Positions 1-8,842 of a stretch of 64,000 nucleotides of DNA are shown here, piece after piece. Source of the stretch: Bacteroidota bacterium (GTDB taxonomy: Bacteria; Bacteroidota; Bacteroidia; 2-12-FULL-35-15); the NCBI GenBank assembly GCA_017303895.1, contig JAFLBF010000012.1, positions 42,491 through 106,490 of the forward strand, read 5' to 3'. The notes beneath the pieces are model-generated. The model did no database searches and was not told the origin of the DNA. It saw only the letters and a program-made list of their open reading frames with translations. The stretch's first letter is position 1, and every line of letters starts with the position of its first letter. The translations under genes were made by a program, and so were the position numbers.

Positions 1-270
1 GATAAAAAAGGTAAGCGACAAAATATTAGCCGATTCATTATCATTTTTGGGCAATACAATGGCTGCTTCGTAACGAAGAGCAGAAATGATCGTGATCACA
101 CCAAATATGTTCAGATAAACAGCCATAGCACCAAAATCTTCGGCTGAATACAATCGTCTCAAAAAAGGATGTAAAATAAAGGGGATAGCCTGTGCAATAA
201 CTGTCCCGACAACCAGTGTAAGAGTGTTTTTGGTAAAATCGGATGACAATGAAAATCGCTTTTTTAACAT
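1..270 (-). CDS. Polysaccharide/O-antigen flippase, N-terminal part (cut by window edge)
   Basis: Open frame of 90 codons that begins with an ATG at 270 and runs off the window at base 1. The translation starts MLKKRFSLSSDFTKNTL and contains a hydrophobic first helix, the segment HPFLRRLYSAEDFGAMAVYL and then RYEAAIVLPKND. A basic N-terminus, first helix, LY(T/S)xEDFG and RYE.AIVLP are characteristic of the Wzx-like / polysaccharide biosynthesis branch of the MOP exporters, which flip undecaprenyl-linked sugars across the inner membrane. Only the first two or three of about twelve membrane helices are visible. It lies downstream of rny on the same strand but behind rny's terminator, so it probably has its own transcription. 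The family call is firm; the substrate is unknown. Confidence 0.8.
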   Translation of the reverse strand, partial: MLKKRFSLSSDFTKNTLTLVVGTVIAQAIPFILHPFLRRLYSAEDFGAMAVYLNIFGVITIISALRYEAAIVLPKNDNESANILSLTFFI

Positions 271-275
271 GCTAT

Positions 276-318
276 AAAAAAAATGATAGCACAAAACGAA
301 GAACATTTTGTGCTATCA
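276..318 (-). terminator. Rho-independent terminator of the zapB-like/zapA/rny operon
   Basis: Perfect 13-bp stem TGATAGCACAAAA (284-296) with TTTTGTGCTATCA (306-318) and a 9-nt loop. On the minus strand the stem is followed by eight U (plus-strand A run 276-283). It begins about 20 bases after the rny stop. Confidence 0.85.
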
Positions 319-338
319 GCGTTATCTATTTTTTGTTT

Positions 339-1880
339 TTACTTCGCATAGTTTACGGCTCTGGTTTCACGTATCACCGTTACTTTTACCTGACCCGGAT
401 AGGTCATTTCTGTTTGAATACGTTGTGAAATATCAAACGATAATGTCTCTGCATCTTTATCTGTTACTTTATCACTTGCAACGATCACACGTAATTCACG
501 ACCTGCTTGAATTGCATACGTTTTTTCAACACCTTGATACGATAAAGCAAGTGCTTCCAGATCTTTCAAACGTTTGATGTATTGTTCTACTACTTCACGT
601 CTAGCTCCAGGACGGGCACCACTGATAGCATCACACACTTGTACGATAGGAGCGATCAATGTATTCATCTCTATCTCATCGTGGTGAGCACCGATCGCAT
701 TACAAACTTCCGGCTTCTCTTTATATTTCTCAGCCAACTGCATACCTAAGATCGCATGTGGTACTTCCGGCTGATCATCAGGCACTTTACCAATATCATG
801 TAATAAACCTGCACGCTTCGCTAGTTTCACATTCAAGCCTAATTCAGCTGCCATAGTAGCACATAAATTAGCTACCTCACGAGAGTGTTGTAATAAATTT
901 TGTCCATAAGAAGAACGATACTTCATACGTCCCACCATACGGATCAACTCCGGATGTAATCCATGAATACCCAAATCTATAGCAGTACGTTTACCGATCT
1001 CAATGATCTCTTCTTCAATTTGTTTCTTCACTTTTTCTACCACCTCTTCAATACGTGCCGGATGAATACGACCATCGGTCACCAATTGATGCAATGATAA
1101 ACGTGCGATCTCTCTACGCACAGGATCAAATCCTGATAAAATGATCGCCTCAGGAGTATCATCCACAATTATCTCAATTCCTGTTGCTGCTTCCAATGCA
1201 CGGATATTTCTTCCTTCACGTCCAATGATACGACCTTTGATCTCATCATTTTCGATATTGAAAACAGAAACAGAATTTTCAATGGCATGCTCTGTTGCTA
1301 CACGCTGAATGGTTTGAATCACCACTTTTTTAGCTTCCTTATTCGCATTGATCTTCGCTTCTTCCACAATATCCTTGATATGTGCCATAGCATCGGTTTT
1401 AGCCTCTGCTTTCAAACTTTCTACCAATTGTGTTTTTGCATCTTCAGCCGATAATCCACTGATCGTTTCCAATTGCTCCACTTGTCTGCGGTGCATTTTA
1501 TCGATCTCCTGCTGTTTTGCGGCAACGATCTCCAGCTGATGTGTTAAATTCTGACGAACGGCATCCAACTCCTGATCTTTACGCTGTACTTGTTCCTGTT
1601 TTTGAGAAAGCGACTGTTCCTTTTGTTTGATCTTATTCTCGGCAACCTGCATTGCCTGATTTCGTTCACTGATCGCTTTTTCGTGCTCTGCTTTTAATTG
1701 CAAAAATTTCTCTTTTGCTTGAAGGATCTTGTCTTTTTTGATCACTTCGGCTTCAGCTTCTGCTTCTTTGATAATGTTGTTTGCTTTGTTTTCGTTCGAC
1801 TTTTTGATCAGTATAAATGCAACCAATGCACCCAGAACCAATCCTCCCAAAGCGGCTACTATAATTAGTATAATGTCCAT
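339..1880 (-). CDS. rny: Ribonuclease Y
   Basis: Membrane-anchored endoribonuclease that starts mRNA decay. At 513 residues it has the usual length. Order of domains: one N-terminal membrane helix (residues about 3-24), a long charged coiled coil (about 30-200), a KH domain with [15 protein letters not shown], and an HD domain in which HSREV and LLHDIG supply the metal-binding His/Asp residues, followed by the family's C-terminal region ending near [12 protein letters not shown]. The ATG at 1880 directly precedes the membrane helix. It is the last gene of a three-gene operon after a zapB-like gene and zapA, an arrangement I know from other Bacteroidota. A strong terminator follows. Confidence 0.97.
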   Translation of the reverse strand: MDIILIIVAALGGLVLGALVAFILIKKSNENKANNIIKEAEAEAEVIKKDKILQAKEKFLQLKAEHEKAISERNQAMQVAENKIKQKEQSLSQKQEQVQRKDQELDAVRQNLTHQLEIVAAKQQEIDKMHRRQVEQLETISGLSAEDAKTQLVESLKAEAKTDAMAHIKDIVEEAKINANKEAKKVVIQTIQRVATEHAIENSVSVFNIENDEIKGRIIGREGRNIRALEAATGIEIIVDDTPEAIILSGFDPVRREIARLSLHQLVTDGRIHPARIEEVVEKVKKQIEEEIIEIGKRTAIDLGIHGLHPELIRMVGRMKYRSSYGQNLLQHSREVANLCATMAAELGLNVKLAKRAGLLHDIGKVPDDQPEVPHAILGMQLAEKYKEKPEVCNAIGAHHDEIEMNTLIAPIVQVCDAISGARPGARREVVEQYIKRLKDLEALALSYQGVEKTYAIQAGRELRVIVASDKVTDKDAETLSFDISQRIQTEMTYPGQVKVTVIRETRAVNYAK

Positions 1881-1984
1881 AAATTAAAGTTTAAATTGTT
1901 GTTTGTAATCGCCTCGCATCACATAATTCACAATGCCAAAGTATGTTTTTGCGAAACACTAAAAACCGGCACAAGATTTTTTTT

Positions 1985-2014
1985 GTTTACAGTAGGATGT
2001 TAACAACCGTAAAC
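1985..2014. repeat. Nested inverted repeat directly after the zapA stop
   Basis: Outer arms GTTTAC (1985-1990) and GTAAAC (2009-2014) enclose the near-palindrome GGATGTTAACAACC (1995-2008). It touches the zapA stop codon. No U run follows on the minus strand, so it is not an ordinary terminator. It could be an mRNA processing or stability element between zapA and rny, or a protein site. The rest of the 134-base zapA-rny gap shows nothing recognisable. Confidence 0.4.
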
Positions 2015-2302
2015 CTAAGAATTGCTCTCTTTGGATAGATAATCGGAAACAAATAGATCGAGTTGGTTTAACTCATCAAATTCTGGCGTTTTTTTAGGAG
2101 TATTTTGTTGCATGGCAAGCAAATTCAGCGCACTCATGGCTATTAAATCCTGCTTATCACGCACGGAATAATTCTGTTCAAATTCCTTCACCTTTTCATT
2201 AATTAATTTAGCTGCCTGATGTACCGCCTCCTCATCCTCTTTCTTCACAGTCAAAGGGTAAGTACGTCCTGCAATCACTATTTTTAATGAAACATCTGCC
2301 AT
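2015..2302 (-). CDS. zapA: Cell division protein ZapA
   Basis: Small FtsZ-ring-stabilising protein, 95 residues. The N-terminal beta-rich part (VSLKIVIAGRTYPL, then DEEAVHQAAKLINEKV) matches the ZapA globular domain; the middle forms a helix (RDKQDLIAMSALNLLA) of the dimer/tetramer coiled coil. The C-terminal tail after residue 70 is short and polar. The family normally binds FtsZ and cross-links protofilaments at midcell. It sits between a coiled-coil gene (50-base gap that contains a small TTATGG/CCATAA hairpin at 2321-2338) and rny, all on the minus strand, so they are probably cotranscribed. Confidence 0.93.
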   Translation of the reverse strand: MADVSLKIVIAGRTYPLTVKKEDEEAVHQAAKLINEKVKEFEQNYSVRDKQDLIAMSALNLLAMQQNTPKKTPEFDELNQLDLFVSDYLSKESNS

Positions 2303-2352
2303 TCTATTATTGTTTCAGGCTTATGGCTACGACCATAAACACATAGACGATC

Positions 2353-2640
2353 TTATTTATTTAAGAGAGCAATGCAATTGTCAATTTCCTGCACCAGCTC
2401 GTTTATTTTAAGTTTTGTATCTGTTACTATTTTATCCTGTTGTAAATTATTGTTGTTGATTATTTCTTGGTTATTTTTTTGCAAATTTTCAATCGTAAGC
2501 TTCTGTTCTTCAATCGTTTTAGTTAAATTTTGATTATCCAAAACCAATTTATCATAGTCGCCCTTTAATTGAGAATGTAAAGTTACTAATTTTTCTATTT
2601 TAGTTTTAAACTCGGCAATTGTTGCTGTTAAATCACTCAT
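2353..2640 (-). CDS. Small coiled-coil protein, possible ZapB-like partner of ZapA
   Basis: A 95-residue protein that is almost entirely coiled coil: heptad-like leucine/isoleucine spacing from residue 5 to the end (for example KIEKLVTLHSQL, then QKLTIENLQKN). There are no cysteines, no signal peptide and no membrane segment. I chose the ATG at 2640 because the longer frame starts with TTG at 2646 only two codons earlier. It is the first gene of the operon with zapA and rny. ZapB of Proteobacteria is a coiled coil of similar size that binds ZapA, so position and architecture suggest an analogous role; that is inference, since coiled coils carry little family signal. Confidence 0.8.
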   Translation of the reverse strand: MSDLTATIAEFKTKIEKLVTLHSQLKGDYDKLVLDNQNLTKTIEEQKLTIENLQKNNQEIINNNNLQQDKIVTDTKLKINELVQEIDNCIALLNK

Positions 2641-2674
2641 ATTCAAAGTTTAAGTTCTGTAATTCAATATTTTA

Positions 2675-2705
2675 CAAATATAACATTCCATCGCCTAATT
2701 CCCAA
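2675..2705 (-). promoter_or_regulatory. Bacteroidota-type promoter of the zapB-like/zapA/rny operon
   Basis: On the minus strand a TTG minus-33 element (plus 2703-2705) and a TATATTTG minus-7 box (plus 2675-2682) are 20 bases apart, which fits the TTG-N19-23-TAnnTTTG rule for the primary sigma factor of this phylum. The first ATG of the operon is 34 bases downstream. Confidence 0.6.
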
Positions 2706-2793
2706 AAATTAAGCAATAATTCAGCATGCTTTCGTTAATAACTTTAATACTACCCGCCAAATCGGACGGCAATAATGCTTTTTTTTGTAAAAC

Positions 2794-4548
2794 ATGTTCT
2801 CAAAAGGGCTCCATATTCTTCTATTATTACTACTGATCCAGCAGCTATATGGGCAAACAGAGTATCCGAAAGGATATTTCAGTTCGCCCATGAACAAGTC
2901 CATGGAATTATCGGGTAATTTCGGAGAGATACGTCCCAATCATTTTCATGCCGGCTTTGACCTAAAAACCAATGGCAAAGAGAATATTCCTGTTTTTGCA
3001 GTAGCGGAAGGCTACATTTCCCGCATCAAGATCAGTACTGGTGGATACGGAAAAGCACTTTACCTTACCCATCCCAATGGATTTACTTCTGTATATGCTC
3101 ATCTTAATTGCTTTGACATCGACATTGAATACTTTGTTAAGAGAATGCAGTACAAATTGGAAACATTTGAACTGGATACCATACTTGCTCCTCATCTTAT
3201 TCCGGTACAAAAAGGCGAATTAATCGCTCTTTCCGGCAACACGGGTGGCTCACAAGGTCCACACCTCCACTTTGAGATACGTGATTCCAAAACAGAAATG
3301 CCTGTGAATCCTTACTATTTTGGCTATCTGATCAATGATACCATCAAACCTCGAGTGACTGAATTGGCCATCTACCCTTTAGAAAACACTTCCAGTGTCA
3401 ACGGTAAACAAAGCTTAAAAAGAATAATTCCTGTTTATAAAAAAGGAAACTACTCCTTCAAAAAAACAGATACGATCACCGTACATGGCCTCATCGGATT
3501 TGGAGTAGAATGTTTTGATCTCGAAACGCAGTCAACCAATCCCAATGGTGTATTCAGCATTGAATTGTTACATAATAATAAAAGAGTGTATTATCACGAA
3601 CTGGAAAAGTTCACATTTGAATACTCTCGCTTTGTCAATGCACACATCGATTATGCAGAAAAACAAAAGCATGGAGATAAAATTCAAAAATGTTTCCTTT
3701 CAAAAAACAATCAGCTAGGTATTTATAAAGATGTGATCGATGATGGGAAGATCCTCTTCAATGATGATTCATTGCATACGATCAACTATATTTTAAAAGA
3801 TTTTGCAGGTAACAGTACCGAAATACAGTTAAATGTTCGTAGTGTCATCAAACCTGTTAATGCAATTAAGGAAGAAGCACGCATTATCCACAGTTGCCTT
3901 GAAGATAAAACATTCAACTTCAACGAAGCTAAAATTTTAATTCCCGGCAATGCCATGTATGATGATTATAGCTTTAGTTATTCGAAAACTTCTGCCGGAA
4001 AAGGTTTTTATTCCAATCTGCACAAGATAATGAATACAGAAACAGCATTACAAAAAGCCATCTCTATCGCAATCAAACCGACAGCATTACCGGAATCATT
4101 ACAAACAAAAGCTTGCATCGTATCGGTATCTGACAAAGGAAAAAAGAATTATATAGGTGGAACGTTTGACAATGGCTGGATAAAAGCCAACACTAAATCA
4201 TTTGGAAATTTCGGAGTGTGCATCGATACGATTCCTCCTAAACTGAAACCGGCATTTAAGTTTCATAAAGATTCGCTGATCATCGACCTCAACAAAGAAA
4301 ATTATATTGGCATTATTGCAAATGATGATCTTTCAGGAATAAAAAATTATAGAGCTACCATAGATGGGAAATGGGTGTTGTGCGAATTTGAGACAAAAAA
4401 AGATCTGCTTTTTTACACCTTTGACGAACGCTATACACCCGGCATTCACACTTTTCATATTGAAGTTTGGGATGATAAAGACAACAAAAGTGAATATACC
4501 TTTAGTTTCAAAAAGGACCCAATTATTTCTCCTCCCCCAACCAGGTAA
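2794..4548 (+). CDS. Secreted M23 (LytM-type) metallopeptidase
   Basis: Predicted peptidoglycan endopeptidase of 584 residues. A signal peptide (residues 1-21, FSKGLHILLLLLLIQQLYGQ) is followed directly by the peptidase domain: H52-x3-D56 (HAGFD), YAHL with H103, and GPHLHFE with H157 and H159, i.e. the complete zinc and catalytic set, so it is likely active rather than a degenerate EnvC-type activator. Residues 190-584 form a long beta-rich tail with no domain I can name; the end (GIHTFHIEVWDDKDN) resembles an Ig-like fold. The family cuts cross-links in the cell-wall stem peptides from the periplasmic side. The 3' end overlaps the convergent LOG gene by 26 bases. Confidence 0.92.
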   Translation: MFSKGLHILLLLLLIQQLYGQTEYPKGYFSSPMNKSMELSGNFGEIRPNHFHAGFDLKTNGKENIPVFAVAEGYISRIKISTGGYGKALYLTHPNGFTSVYAHLNCFDIDIEYFVKRMQYKLETFELDTILAPHLIPVQKGELIALSGNTGGSQGPHLHFEIRDSKTEMPVNPYYFGYLINDTIKPRVTELAIYPLENTSSVNGKQSLKRIIPVYKKGNYSFKKTDTITVHGLIGFGVECFDLETQSTNPNGVFSIELLHNNKRVYYHELEKFTFEYSRFVNAHIDYAEKQKHGDKIQKCFLSKNNQLGIYKDVIDDGKILFNDDSLHTINYILKDFAGNSTEIQLNVRSVIKPVNAIKEEARIIHSCLEDKTFNFNEAKILIPGNAMYDDYSFSYSKTSAGKGFYSNLHKIMNTETALQKAISIAIKPTALPESLQTKACIVSVSDKGKKNYIGGTFDNGWIKANTKSFGNFGVCIDTIPPKLKPAFKFHKDSLIIDLNKENYIGIIANDDLSGIKNYRATIDGKWVLCEFETKKDLLFYTFDERYTPGIHTFHIEVWDDKDNKSEYTFSFKKDPIISPPPTR

Positions 4549-5296
4549 ATGCCTTCGGAACGGTTCGCTTACGTAGATCAAATTGTTTAATAGCATGCTT
4601 TTCTACATGTGCAATCGCTTCTTCTACCGAATCCGTGACCATCAATAATTTCATATCTTCTTTATGAATCGTACCATGATGAGCCATGTGCTCAAAGTGT
4701 TCACACAATAATTTATGAAACTCTTTATCCATTAAAACGATCGGAAAACGTTTCATAGAATTGGTTTGAATAAGTGTTAAAGCCTCAAAGAATTCATCTA
4801 ATGTTCCAAAACCACCCGGTAATACAATAAATGCATAGGAATATTTCGACAACAATACTTTTCTAACAAAAAAATAACGGATACTCACCCATTTATCTAA
4901 ATAAGGATTAGGGTGCTGTTCATGCGGCAATACAATATTGCATCCTACCGATCGTCCACCCGCTTCCTTTGCTCCTCTGTTGGCTGCCTCCATAATTCCG
5001 GGACCACCACCGGTCATAACTGTAAATCCAAGATTAGCTATTCCTGCTCCTACTTTACGTCCCATGATATAGGAATGATGAGTTTCAGGAAAACGTGCTG
5101 AACCAAATATTGTAACACATGGTCCCACAAAATGCAGGGCTCGAAAACCTTTAATAAACTCCAACATCACTTTTACAACAAACACGAACTCTCTCCAGCG
5201 TGACTGCGGACCTTCCAAAAACACTCTTTCTCCATTACCATTCAATGGTTTCGGAGCACTCGTTATTTTTTCTGCTGGCTTTTCAATTGTTTCCAT
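4523..5296 (-). CDS. LOG-family (TIGR00730) Rossmann-fold protein
   Basis: The 257-residue product carries the two LOG signatures: GGGPGIMEAAN (nucleotide-binding loop) and PGGFGTLDEFFE. Characterised members are phosphoribohydrolases that remove the base from cytokinin ribotides or other nucleoside 5'-monophosphates; in bacteria the physiological substrate is often AMP or another nucleotide, so cytokinin production should not be assumed. An N-terminal extension of about 65 residues with an LEFIKGFRAL helix precedes the Rossmann core. The frame can be read from a TTG at 5305, but the ATG at 5296 is preferred because a TACTTTTG promoter box overlaps the TTG. Its 3' end overlaps the M23 gene tail to tail. 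Confidence 0.92.
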   Translation of the reverse strand: METIEKPAEKITSAPKPLNGNGERVFLEGPQSRWREFVFVVKVMLEFIKGFRALHFVGPCVTIFGSARFPETHHSYIMGRKVGAGIANLGFTVMTGGGPGIMEAANRGAKEAGGRSVGCNIVLPHEQHPNPYLDKWVSIRYFFVRKVLLSKYSYAFIVLPGGFGTLDEFFEALTLIQTNSMKRFPIVLMDKEFHKLLCEHFEHMAHHGTIHKEDMKLLMVTDSVEEAIAHVEKHAIKQFDLRKRTVPKAFTWLGEEK

Positions 5297-5302
5297 CCGG
5301 CA

Positions 5303-5310
5303 CAAAAGTA
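5303..5310 (-). promoter_or_regulatory. TACTTTTG minus-7 box of the LOG gene
   Basis: TACTTTTG on the minus strand ends only six bases before the ATG at 5296. If transcription starts the usual few bases after the box, the message would be leaderless or nearly so. Confidence 0.5.
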
Positions 5311-5359
5311 CTTATTATTGCTATTCTAAAATTTATATTTTTACAGCCAATTCAGATCT

Positions 5360-6040
5360 ATGGAACAACTTTTACTTTTACACGGTGCCATTGGGGCAAA
5401 AGATCAGCTGGAGCCATTAAAGCTACAGTTAAACAGTCAATTCATAGTTCATAACATCAATTTCAGCGGTCATGGAAGCGAAGCCCTTCCACAGCAATTC
5501 TCTATTGAGCAGTTTGCAAAAGATGTGATCACCTATTTAGATAAACATGCCATTCAAAGGGTAAATATATTCGGTTACAGTATGGGAGGTTACGTTGCAC
5601 TATATCTCGCTAAACATTATCCTGAGCGTGTAAAAAAGGCAATGACATTGGCTACCAAATTTTTATGGACCGCGGAGATCGCACAAAAAGAAGTGAAGAT
5701 GCTTAACCCGGAAGTAATAGCAGAAAAATTACCGGCATTTGCCAAAACACTGGAAAGCAGACATCAGCCAAATGATTGGAAAGTAGTTCTCCAAAAAACA
5801 GCCGCAATGATGTTAAAATTGGGTGAACAGAATACACTCTCACTAACGGATTACTCTTCTATTGATCAACCTGTAATGATTAGCATTGGAGATAAAGACA
5901 GCATGGTCACCTTAGAAGAAACAATTGCTGTTTACAGACAACTAAAAAATGCTCAGTTCATGGTGTTGCCAAACACACAACATCCAATTGAGAAAGTGGA
6001 CATAAATAGATTATCAGCCGAAATAAGATCCTGGTTTTAA
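5360..6040 (+). CDS. Alpha/beta hydrolase
   Basis: A 226-residue cytosolic alpha/beta-hydrolase fold protein. LLHGAIGAKDQ gives the oxyanion-loop HG, GYSMGGYVAL is the nucleophile elbow with the catalytic Ser, GDKDSMV supplies the acid and NTQHPIEKV the catalytic His. The lid region (residues about 110-170) is short. Related enzymes include MenH-like lyases and esterases, but nothing here fixes the substrate and no menaquinone genes are near. It is divergent from the LOG gene and ends two bases before the convergent rlmH stop. Confidence 0.9.
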   Translation: MEQLLLLHGAIGAKDQLEPLKLQLNSQFIVHNINFSGHGSEALPQQFSIEQFAKDVITYLDKHAIQRVNIFGYSMGGYVALYLAKHYPERVKKAMTLATKFLWTAEIAQKEVKMLNPEVIAEKLPAFAKTLESRHQPNDWKVVLQKTAAMMLKLGEQNTLSLTDYSSIDQPVMISIGDKDSMVTLEETIAVYRQLKNAQFMVLPNTQHPIEKVDINRLSAEIRSWF

Positions 6041-6042
6041 TT

Positions 6043-6516
6043 TTATTGATGATGATAGGGTTCATTTTTCAAGATGGTCATTGCTCTGTACACCTGCTCT
6101 ACAAAGAATAAGCGAACCATCTGATGTGAGAAGGTCATTTTAGATAAAGAAAGCTTCCCGTTGGCTCGTTTATAAACCTCATCACTAAATCCATAAGGAC
6201 CGCCCACCACAAATACCAGGTTTTTGATCCCTGAATTCATCTGCTGTTGTATGAATTCAGAAAAACCTACTGAGTGGTATTCCTTGCCATTTTCATCCAA
6301 CAATATTAGTTTATCGGAGGATTGTATGTGTTTAAACAGCAGCTCTGCTTCTTTTTGTTTCTGCTGCTCCACCGATAAAGCTTTGATATTTTTAAGAGCC
6401 GGTATCACGATCGTTTCAAAAGAAATATAATGTTTCAAACGCTGCTCATAGATGGCAAAGCCTTTAATAATGTGATCATCTTCCGTCTTCCCGTTCAGGA
6501 CAAGTGTAATTTTCAT
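6043..6516 (-). CDS. rlmH: 23S rRNA (pseudouridine1915-N3)-methyltransferase RlmH
   Basis: SPOUT-class methyltransferase of 157 residues, the family's usual length. The SAM-binding knot is visible as LILLDENGKEYHSVGF, then FVVGGPYGFSDEVY and LSLSKMTFSHQMVRLFFVEQVYRA, and the protein ends in the RlmH-typical NEPYHH(Q). It methylates pseudouridine 1915 in helix 69 of 23S rRNA on assembled ribosomes. Monocistronic by appearance: the upstream neighbour is divergent and the downstream one convergent. Confidence 0.97.
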   Translation of the reverse strand: MKITLVLNGKTEDDHIIKGFAIYEQRLKHYISFETIVIPALKNIKALSVEQQKQKEAELLFKHIQSSDKLILLDENGKEYHSVGFSEFIQQQMNSGIKNLVFVVGGPYGFSDEVYKRANGKLSLSKMTFSHQMVRLFFVEQVYRAMTILKNEPYHHQ

Positions 6517-6522
6517 CTTTAA

Positions 6523-6554
6523 TTGATATTCAATGTAAAAAAACTATATTTTTG
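6523..6554 (+). promoter_or_regulatory. Promoter of the DUF4783-nadC-BrkB operon
   Basis: TTG (6523-6525) and TATTTTTG (6547-6554) are 21 bases apart. The first ATG is 75 bases beyond the box, leaving a leader of about 70 nt without an obvious structure. Confidence 0.45.
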
Positions 6555-6629
6555 TAAGACCACAAAATTGCTGGAAATATATTTTGATCTTTATTAGTAA
6601 TGTGGCTTAATTATTGCTTCTTTTAGATC

Positions 6630-7037
6630 ATGAATTATAAAAAAATGAGAACTAGGTCTTTTGTCATACTTTTATTCGTATCTGTTTTGTCTTTTTCATT
6701 CACATTAGACATTATAGATGACATTGCTGCTGCTATCCGTTCAGGAAATCCTAAAAACATTTCCAAGTATTTCATCGAGAACGTGGATCTAAAAGTGATT
6801 GAAAAAGAAGATGTTTATAGCAAGCAACAAGCCGAAATGATCCTTAAAGACTTCTTCACCAAACATCCCGTAAAATCCTTTACGGTTGCGCATAAGAGTC
6901 AGCCCAAAAGCGGATCACAATATGTAATAGGCACCCTGGAAACATCCAATGGTAAATTCAGAACCTATTTTTTGATCAAGGCTACAGGTAGTCAAACCTT
7001 GATTCAGCAATTTAAAATAGAGACCGCGAATGAGTAA
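6630..7037 (+). CDS. DUF4783 domain-containing exported protein
   Basis: 135 residues with an N-terminal signal peptide (KKMRTRSFVILLFVSVLSFSF). The mature part (DIIDDIAAAIRSGNPKNISKY, later QAEMILKDFF and GTLETSNGKFRTYFLIK) matches DUF4783, an NTF2-like fold common in Bacteroidota just before nadC. Members bind or support unknown periplasmic processes; no catalytic residues are apparent. Its stop overlaps the nadC start by eight bases, so the two genes are translationally coupled. A second ATG at codon 6 is an alternative start. Confidence 0.85.
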   Translation: MNYKKMRTRSFVILLFVSVLSFSFTLDIIDDIAAAIRSGNPKNISKYFIENVDLKVIEKEDVYSKQQAEMILKDFFTKHPVKSFTVAHKSQPKSGSQYVIGTLETSNGKFRTYFLIKATGSQTLIQQFKIETANE

Positions 7038-7899
7038 GAAGCTATTCCCTGAAAAGAACTATCATTTCAACGTTAAACAATTCATAAAACAAGCCATTGC
7101 CGAGGATATTGGAGATGGCGATCACACCTCTCTTTCTTGTATTCCTTCAAAAGCAAAAGGCAAAGCTAAACTTTTGGTAAAAGAAAATGCAGTCATTGCC
7201 GGAGTGGAATTAGCCGTTGAAATATTCAAACAAGTAGATAAGTCATTAAAAGTAAATGTACTTATCAATGATGGGAAAAAAGTAAAAGTAGGCGATGTTG
7301 TTCTCACAGTTGAAGGCAATTCACAATCCATATTATTAGCAGAACGCCTAGTATTAAATTGTATGCAACGCATGAGTGGTATTGCAACCAAAACCAATCA
7401 ACTTGTAGCGCTTTGTAAAGGAACAAAAACAAAAGTGATCGATACACGAAAAACTACTCCCAATATGCGTGGACTCGAAAAATGGGCTGTGGTGATCGGT
7501 GGTGGAGCGAATCATCGTATCGGACTATATGATATGATCTTGATAAAAGACAATCATATTGATTATGCCGGTGGTATTCCACAGGCGATTAAAGCCGCCA
7601 ATAAATACCTGAAAGCAAAAAAGAAAAAACTAAAGATAGAGATCGAAGCAAGGAATCTGGACGAGGTCAAACAAATTTTAGCTATAGGAAATGTGCATCG
7701 CGTAATGTTTGATAACTTTAGCTATGCGAACATAAAAAAGGCGATCAAATTAATTGATGGCAAATATGAAACAGAAGCATCGGGTGGTATTACAGAAAAA
7801 ACCATCGGTGAATATGCAAAATGTGGCGTTGATTTTATTTCAGTGGGAGCACTAACACATCACATCAAAAGCATCGACTTGAGCTTAAAAGCATACTAA
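7030..7899 (+). CDS. nadC: Nicotinate-nucleotide pyrophosphorylase (carboxylating)
   Basis: Quinolinate phosphoribosyltransferase, which converts quinolinate and PRPP to nicotinate mononucleotide, CO2 and pyrophosphate in de novo NAD synthesis. 289 residues, the normal length. Signatures: the N-terminal EDIGDGDHTS, the active-site stretch DTRKTTPNMRGLEKWAV with GGGANHRIGLYD, IKDNHI, and the C-terminal EASGGIT and VDFISVGALTH. The start overlaps the end of the DUF4783 gene by eight bases and the next gene begins two bases after its stop. Confidence 0.97.
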   Translation: MSKKLFPEKNYHFNVKQFIKQAIAEDIGDGDHTSLSCIPSKAKGKAKLLVKENAVIAGVELAVEIFKQVDKSLKVNVLINDGKKVKVGDVVLTVEGNSQSILLAERLVLNCMQRMSGIATKTNQLVALCKGTKTKVIDTRKTTPNMRGLEKWAVVIGGGANHRIGLYDMILIKDNHIDYAGGIPQAIKAANKYLKAKKKKLKIEIEARNLDEVKQILAIGNVHRVMFDNFSYANIKKAIKLIDGKYETEASGGITEKTIGEYAKCGVDFISVGALTHHIKSIDLSLKAY

Positions 7900-7900
7900 C

Positions 7901-8842
7901 ATGCAAGTAAAACAGGTAAAACGATTGATCCGGATAAAGCCCGTTTACAGAGTAATGAAAGGGAGTCAGCGCTTAAAACTCCCTGGATTCGAAGGCTTGT
8001 CGTTTTATGTGGTATCAAAATTTTTTATTGAAGGTTTAAAGAATGGAGCCTTGAATATGCGGGCATCTTCTCTGGCATTCAGTTTCTTTTTAGCCTTATT
8101 CCCAACCATTATTTTCCTGTTTACACTTATCCCCTACATTCCTATCGATAATTTTCAGGATTATCTATTTAACCTATTGCAAAACATCATGCCTAAATCG
8201 GCATTTGAAGCAACAGAAGGAACGATTGCCGATATTATCAAAAATCAAAGAGGAGGATTACTATCATTCGGTTTTCTATCAGCATTGTATTTTTCTACCA
8301 ATGGTTTTAATGCCATGATCAATGCCTTCAACGAAACGTATCATGAAATTGAAACACGAACTGCTATCGGGCAGCGACTAGCCTCATTTTATATGTTATT
8401 CATTACTGTAATCCTAATATCCACAGCAATTGGTTTAGTTATTGGAACTGAGATCGGCTTTAAATACTTAATTCATAAGGATAAAAGCCTGTATTATATT
8501 TTAAACACAGGTAAGTGGATCATTTTGGCCGGTCTATGCTATTCACTCATATCATTTCATTACTACCTGGGACCAAAAGAAAAAAAAGGATGGCGTTTTT
8601 TTTCAGCAGGATCTATGTTCGCTACCGTTCTGATCATCATTGCCTCACTGGCATTTGGTTACTACGTAAACAACTTCGGAAATTACAATAAACTATACGG
8701 CTCGATCGGAACCTTGATCGTGATCATGATGTGGATCTACATCAATTCACTGATATTACTATTGGGCTTTGATCTGAACGTAAGTATTCACAGTGCGAAG
8801 AAGCAGTCACTGATCAGATTACATCTCTTGGGTCATCATTAG
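7901..8842 (+). CDS. YihY/BrkB-family membrane protein
   Basis: Polytopic inner-membrane protein of 313 residues in the YihY/BrkB family, once called RNase BN but not a nuclease. About six membrane helices are visible (for example ALFPTIIFLFTLIPYIPI, FYMLFITVILISTAIGLVIG, LIVIMMWIYINSLILLLGFDLN). The family motifs ASSLAFSFFLALFPTIIFL and the closing LYGSIGTLIVIMMWIY are clear. Transport or envelope function is presumed, not known. Third gene of the nadC operon; the last 29 bases overlap the convergent terC gene. Confidence 0.9.
   Translation: MQVKQVKRLIRIKPVYRVMKGSQRLKLPGFEGLSFYVVSKFFIEGLKNGALNMRASSLAFSFFLALFPTIIFLFTLIPYIPIDNFQDYLFNLLQNIMPKSAFEATEGTIADIIKNQRGGLLSFGFLSALYFSTNGFNAMINAFNETYHEIETRTAIGQRLASFYMLFITVILISTAIGLVIGTEIGFKYLIHKDKSLYYILNTGKWIILAGLCYSLISFHYYLGPKEKKGWRFFSAGSMFATVLIIIASLAFGYYVNNFGNYNKLYGSIGTLIVIMMWIYINSLILLLGFDLNVSIHSAKKQSLIRLHLLGHH

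Noticed and set aside
1881..2014. Possible 6S RNA gene between zapA and rny
   Set aside because: 6S RNA often sits beside zapA in other phyla, but the gap is 134 bases, shorter than usual 6S RNA, and I see no long rod with a central bubble, only a short nested repeat.
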